Source of the DNA: JAYPWI01 sp964629575 | Lineage (GTDB): Bacteria; Actinomycetota; Acidimicrobiia; Acidimicrobiales; Poriferisodalaceae | Reading direction: 5' to 3' | Assembly: GCA_964629575.1 (NCBI GenBank) | Contig: CAZVUM010000004.1 | Coordinates: 60,073-124,072, forward strand | DNA length: 64,000 bases | Shown: piece by piece, positions 60,834 to 64,000 of the stretch | Layout: each line of letters starts with the position of its first letter | Position numbering within the stretch: the stretch's first letter is position 1 | Notes under the pieces: model-generated | Told to the model about the DNA's origin: nothing | The model's input: only the letters and a program-made list of their open reading frames with translations | The model's database searches: none | Translations under genes and position numbers: made by a program

Positions 60834-61769
60834 ATGGCGGTCACCGAGGCATCCACCCAACTCCCTGTGATCGACCTCGCGCCCTATCTCGCCGGCGAAA
60901 CAGGCGCCCTCGAGCGGACGGCCGGGCAGCTTCGAAGGGCGCTCGAAGACGTGGGTTTCCTGTCGATCGTGGGCCACGGGGTCCCGTGGAATCAGGTGAC
61001 GAGCATCTACGACTGGGCCCGCCGCTATCACGCTCTGCTCGACGACCAGAAGCTCGATCACCCCATGACCGGCAGCCGCATGGGCTACATCGGCCTCGGC
61101 GGAGCGCAGAAGGGCGACCGGCCGCACGCTCTCAACGCAGCGTTCTTCATGGGGCGGCCGGGCTCGGAGCGCAACCGCTTCCCCACCGAGGAGGCGCTCC
61201 CGGGCTTCCGCGACGCTGTGGAGGGCTACTACCGCCGCATGGAAGTGCTCGGGCAGCAGCTCCTCCCGCTCTATGCGCTCGCCGCTGACATGCCGGCCGA
61301 CCATTTCGGGCAGTTCTTCGATCCGGCGCTCGCCACGCTGCGCATGACGCACTATCCACCGGTGCCTGCGGAGCACGACCAGTGGGGCATCGATCCCCAC
61401 AGCGACGCAGGATTCATGACGCTGCTCCCCACCAACGAGGTCACCGGGCTGTGGATCCAGGCCGAGGGCGGCTGGTTCGCGGTGGCGCAGGAGCCCGAGT
61501 CCTTCGTGGTCAACGCGGGCGACACGCTGCGGGCATGGAGCAACAATCGATTCCGATCGACGAAGCATCGTGCGCTCAACGAGAGCGGCGGCGACCGCTA
61601 CGCGATCCCGTACTTCTTCGACCCTCGCCCCGACACACTCATCGATCCGCTGGAAGGTTGCGTGGACGACGAGCATCCGGTCGTCGTCGAGGCCTACCGC
61701 TACGGCGACTACCTCCGGGCGTTCATGCAGGATGGCTACGCCCAGACAGCGTCGCCCGAACCGACCTGA
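60834..61769 (+). CDS. Isopenicillin N synthase family (2OG-Fe(II)) oxygenase
   Basis: Iron-dependent oxygenase of 311 residues. The DIOX_N part has LPVIDLAPYLAG and ALEDVGFLSIVGHGVP. The iron site is His189-x-Asp191 in GIDPHSDAGFMT and His245 in TKHRALNE, with Arg255 in GDRYAIPYFF as the likely 2-oxoglutarate-binding Arg. It can hydroxylate or desaturate a small molecule. Its last 34 bp overlap the convergent IclR regulator gene, and a second 2OG oxygenase lies beyond that regulator, which suggests one controlled catabolic set. Confidence 0.92.
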   Translation: MAVTEASTQLPVIDLAPYLAGETGALERTAGQLRRALEDVGFLSIVGHGVPWNQVTSIYDWARRYHALLDDQKLDHPMTGSRMGYIGLGGAQKGDRPHALNAAFFMGRPGSERNRFPTEEALPGFRDAVEGYYRRMEVLGQQLLPLYALAADMPADHFGQFFDPALATLRMTHYPPVPAEHDQWGIDPHSDAGFMTLLPTNEVTGLWIQAEGGWFAVAQEPESFVVNAGDTLRAWSNNRFRSTKHRALNESGGDRYAIPYFFDPRPDTLIDPLEGCVDDEHPVVVEAYRYGDYLRAFMQDGYAQTASPEPT

Positions 61770-62488
61770 GCCAGAGCGGCCCGCACCGAATCGACGAGGA
61801 TCATGCTGCCGGGAATGTGCTCTGCCAGCCGATACGCGGGGCCGTAGAGACTCACCGCAGCGACGACTCGGCCCTCGTCATCGGTCACCGGGAGAGCGAG
61901 GCCGTTGACCTCGAGGTCGAGTTCCTGGTCCGTCCAGGCATAGCCCCGCCGACGCACATACCGGATCCGCGCCCACAGATCGTCGGCCGTGGTGATCGAG
62001 TGATCGGTGGGAGCGGCGAGGCCGGAGTCGATGTACTCGTTGAGCCGATCGTCGGGCCAAGCAGCCATGAGCACGAGCCCCGGAGCGACGACGTGGAAGG
62101 GAAAGCGCTGTCCCGAACTGACGGGCACGCTGATCGGGCTCGCTGAGGCGACCTCGTCGACGTAGAGAACCCGGTCGCCGTCGTCGACCGAGAGCGCGAT
62201 GTTCTCGCGGTGCTCGGCGGCGAGCTGTTCGAGGATCGGCCGCATGAGTACAGGGAGGTCCGGCGCTGGGCGGTCCGCTCCCGGCTGGAGCGAGGCGAGC
62301 GCCGCCCCTGGCCGCACCGACCCGTTGGCCGCGCGCTCGACCATGCCCAGACCTTCGAGTGTGGTCAACAGACGCGACACGCTCGACCGCGGCAGACCGG
62401 TGTCGCGCGCCAGCTCTCGGACCCCGACGGCGTTGGGGCTGGCAACGACCCCGGCGAGCAGGCGAAACGCTCGCTCGACGCTGCTCAC
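61736..62488 (-). CDS. IclR family transcriptional regulator
   Basis: Regulator of 250 residues. The winged helix covers about 1-62 (SSVERAFRLLAGV, GVRELARDTGLPRSSVSRLLTTLEGLGMV), the effector domain about 75-245 (AAEHRENIALSVDDGDRVLYVD, LNEYIDSGLAAPTDHSITT, RRRGYAWTDQELDLEVNGLALPV). GTG 62488 is preferred because family members start a few residues before SVERA; longer frames run through the divergent promoter. It is divergent from the TauD-like gene and probably controls it and itself through the AATGGGAC repeats. Confidence 0.88.
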   Translation of the reverse strand: MSSVERAFRLLAGVVASPNAVGVRELARDTGLPRSSVSRLLTTLEGLGMVERAANGSVRPGAALASLQPGADRPAPDLPVLMRPILEQLAAEHRENIALSVDDGDRVLYVDEVASASPISVPVSSGQRFPFHVVAPGLVLMAAWPDDRLNEYIDSGLAAPTDHSITTADDLWARIRYVRRRGYAWTDQELDLEVNGLALPVTDDEGRVVAAVSLYGPAYRLAEHIPGSMILVDSVRAALAQVGSGDAVWA

Positions 62489-62574
62489 AGCGTTGTTGGC
62501 CCTGTCGCTGTCCGTGTCGTTGGCCGTGTCGTTGACCGGGCTCGGATCGAAGTCATACCATCGAGAGTACCTAA

Positions 62575-62599
62575 AATGGGACGTCCCGCTCAATGGGAC
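62575..62599. promoter_or_regulatory. Candidate IclR operator
   Basis: AATGGGAC occurs at 62575-62582 and 62592-62599, 17 bp apart, and the first copy forms part of the 10-bp palindrome GGGACGTCCC (62578-62587). It lies in the spacer between the IclR gene and the divergent dioxygenase gene. Confidence 0.5.
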
Positions 62600-62603
62600 A
62601 CCC

Positions 62604-62657
62604 CTGAAAACGGCAGGGTTGCTGAAACAGCAAGGTTGGCTGAAACGGCAGGTTTGA
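62604..62657. repeat. Three 18-bp direct repeats upstream of the TauD-like gene
   Basis: Units starting at 62604, 62622 and 62640 follow CTGAAACGGCAGGTTTG with few changes. They lie just upstream of the GTG at 62683, within its leader or promoter. They may be regulator sites or a plain tandem duplication. Confidence 0.75.
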
Positions 62658-62682
62658 CGCTGCTGACGAGACGGGAGCCGGA

Positions 62683-63963
62683 GTGGCCAACGAACCGACA
62701 CCGACGCCTCCGCAGTCGTGCCCGACACCCGACTTCTACGTCTATGAGTGGGCGGCGCTCGAGTCCGCAGACCCGTGCGGCGACGGCGTCATCGTTCGTT
62801 GGCGCGACGGCACCGAGCTGCGCTGCCACCCGCTGTGGCTACGCGAGAACCTGATCGGCGATCCGCTGGCCGGACTCGACGGGATCGACCCGGTGACGCG
62901 AGAGACCACGGTCGACCTCGCCCGTCTTCCCGCGGACCTCCGCCTCATTGACGTCGGCGTGAAAGGGGGTGCGCTCGCGGTGGCCTTCGAACCCGAAGGG
63001 CTCCAGGCGACCTACCACCCCGGATGGCTTCGCCACGTCGCGGAGGGTCGACATCAGCCCGCATCGCACCTCCCCGACGCCGTTGCGTGGACCACGACCG
63101 ACCTCGCCGAACCCCCAACCCACGACGGCTCAGCTGTGCTCGACGACGACGAGGTCCTCCGTCGTTGGCTTCACGACCTCGTCGCGTTCGGCGTTGCCCG
63201 TCTCGAGAACACTCCTGCCGACCCCCGACACCTCGAGGCTGTCGTGGCGCGGATCGGCGAGTTGCGGGGCAGCAACTTCGGTCGGATCTGGCACGTCGAT
63301 GTCGACGTCGATCCGGTGAGCACCGCGAACACGAGCCTGCGGCTGCCGGCCCACACCGATCTTCCGACCCGCGAAACACCGCCGGGATTCCAGTACCTCC
63401 ACTGCATCGAAAACGACGTCGACGGCGGCGCCAGCACGATGACCGACGGCCTGGCGGTGGCCGAACACCTCCGAGCCACCGAACCGGACGCGTTGGAGGC
63501 CCTCCGGACCCTGGAATGGGTGTTCTTCAACCGGGCCCAGGACCACGATCATCGCTGGACGGGGCCTTTTGTCGACGACGGTGACGGCCGGATTCCGTAC
63601 ACCTTTCGGGCGTTCCATCCCGTGCGCGCCTTTCCGGCGATGGATCCCAACGAGGTCGGGCGTGGCTACGCGGCGCTCCGGACCTTCGCCGAGGTCGCCA
63701 ATTCCGAACGGTTTCAGATGCGTTACCCGTTCAGGGTGGGCGACATCGTCGCGTTCGACAATCGCCGCGTCCTGCACGGTCGAGACAGCTTCGACGTCGG
63801 GTCAGGGGGTCGTCGTCGGCTGCACGGCACCTACATGGACACCGACGAGGTGTATTCGCGGCTCCGCGTTCTCGCCAGACGGGCGGATGCACCCCACGAG
63901 CGGGCGGCCGACCCCGTGGCCACCAACCCGGTTTCGAATCGAATCGAGGAGAGCAATGTTTGA
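62683..63963 (+). CDS. TauD/TfdA family dioxygenase, gamma-butyrobetaine-hydroxylase-like
   Basis: 2OG-Fe(II) dioxygenase of 426 residues. The N-terminal ~110 residues are the DUF971/GBBH-N-like domain (IVRWRDGTELRCHPLWLREN), the remainder is TauD. Iron ligands are His224-x-Asp226 in LPAHTDLPTRETPPG and His365 in NRRVLHGRDSF; the Arg after it binds 2OG. Substrate may be a betaine, a trimethylamine compound or similar. GGGAGCCGGA precedes the GTG. It faces the IclR gene. The C-terminus SNRIEESNV is encoded by the first unit of a 16-bp tandem repeat that runs to the window end. Confidence 0.9.
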   Translation: MANEPTPTPPQSCPTPDFYVYEWAALESADPCGDGVIVRWRDGTELRCHPLWLRENLIGDPLAGLDGIDPVTRETTVDLARLPADLRLIDVGVKGGALAVAFEPEGLQATYHPGWLRHVAEGRHQPASHLPDAVAWTTTDLAEPPTHDGSAVLDDDEVLRRWLHDLVAFGVARLENTPADPRHLEAVVARIGELRGSNFGRIWHVDVDVDPVSTANTSLRLPAHTDLPTRETPPGFQYLHCIENDVDGGASTMTDGLAVAEHLRATEPDALEALRTLEWVFFNRAQDHDHRWTGPFVDDGDGRIPYTFRAFHPVRAFPAMDPNEVGRGYAALRTFAEVANSERFQMRYPFRVGDIVAFDNRRVLHGRDSFDVGSGGRRRLHGTYMDTDEVYSRLRVLARRADAPHERAADPVATNPVSNRIEESNV

Positions 63964-64000
63964 GGAGAGCAATGTTTGAGGAGAGCAATGTTTGAGGAGA
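63946..64000 (+). repeat. 16-bp tandem repeat carrying a ribosome site and ATG
   Basis: Three full units of GAGGAGAGCAATGTTT (63946, 63962, 63978) and the start of a fourth reach the window end. Each unit contains GAGGAG six bases before ATG-TTT, so each is a possible start (MFEESNV). The first ATG frames stop after seven codons (63956, 63972). The true start of the following gene should be in the last unit or beyond. Confidence 0.85.

Overview
The window is high-GC actinobacterial DNA with many GTG starts, 1-4 base stop/start overlaps and a large set of CoA-linked catabolic genes: crotonases, three acyl-CoA dehydrogenases, a CoA ligase, a CoA-transferase and MaoC-type dehydratases. Together with LLM flavoenzymes, a CAP-domain protein carrying GYW repeats and an ECF41 sigma factor, this suggests an Acidimicrobiia-like (Ilumatobacter-type) free-living bacterium. 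The taxonomy is inference. No rRNA, tRNA, CRISPR array, transposase or phage gene was recognised. Six runs of exactly 100 N (from 14381, 27451, 32210, 35672, 52422 and 54671) are scaffold gaps. Most sit in or beside tandem repeats, and two have identical 55-bp flanks, so those two are probably false gaps.

Layout. 1-3765: lipoprotein, membrane-fusion adaptor, MacB-like ATPase and permease, forming an efflux or export operon. 3652-16907: AI-2E-type permease with a HisN-like phosphatase, SGNH hydrolase, crotonases, lytic transglycosylase, cation/proton antiporter, cyclophilin, D-aminoacylase-like amidohydrolase, a lipoprotein and an M20 peptidase. 16977-26560: acyl-CoA dehydrogenase, AhpD-like protein with an in-frame TGA, LLM oxidoreductase, hydrolases, penicillin-acylase-family enzyme, SDR and a zinc alcohol dehydrogenase. 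26598-36122: a repeat-rich accessory stretch with an acidic exported protein, a DUF559 nuclease-like gene inside palindromic repeats, and a FrnE/DsbA-like gene with an in-frame TGA. 36123-51605: acyl-CoA dehydrogenase, ABC1 kinase, broken amine oxidase, nucleotide-sugar dehydrogenase, dehydratase pair, CAP protein, MetY, orphan molybdenum hydroxylase subunit, SDR and a double CoA-transferase. 51647-54806: ECF41 promoter, membrane protein, CMD/AhpD protein with an in-frame TGA and ECF41 sigma factor, followed by a second DUF559 gene inside the same palindromic repeats. 54844-64000: CoA ligase, methyltransferase, LLM enzyme, receptor-like lipoprotein, and an IclR regulator flanked by two iron/2-oxoglutarate-type oxygenases.

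Two sets of observations stand out. First, three unrelated genes each carry one in-frame TGA exactly where a redox Cys is expected: CxxU in two AhpD/CMD proteins and UxxA in a FrnE-like protein. Each TGA is followed 14-16 nt downstream by a short potential hairpin like a bacterial SECIS element. The simplest reading is that this organism inserts selenocysteine and the window holds three selenoprotein genes, one of them in an ECF41-controlled operon. Second, both copies of an AbiEi-like/DUF559 fusion gene are bracketed on both sides by 36-nt palindromic repeats; wherever two or more stand in a row they are exactly 49 bp apart. Both genes also carry an inverted repeat over or beside the ribosome binding site. 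This looks like a repeat-linked, self-regulated nuclease cassette that I do not recognise as a described system.
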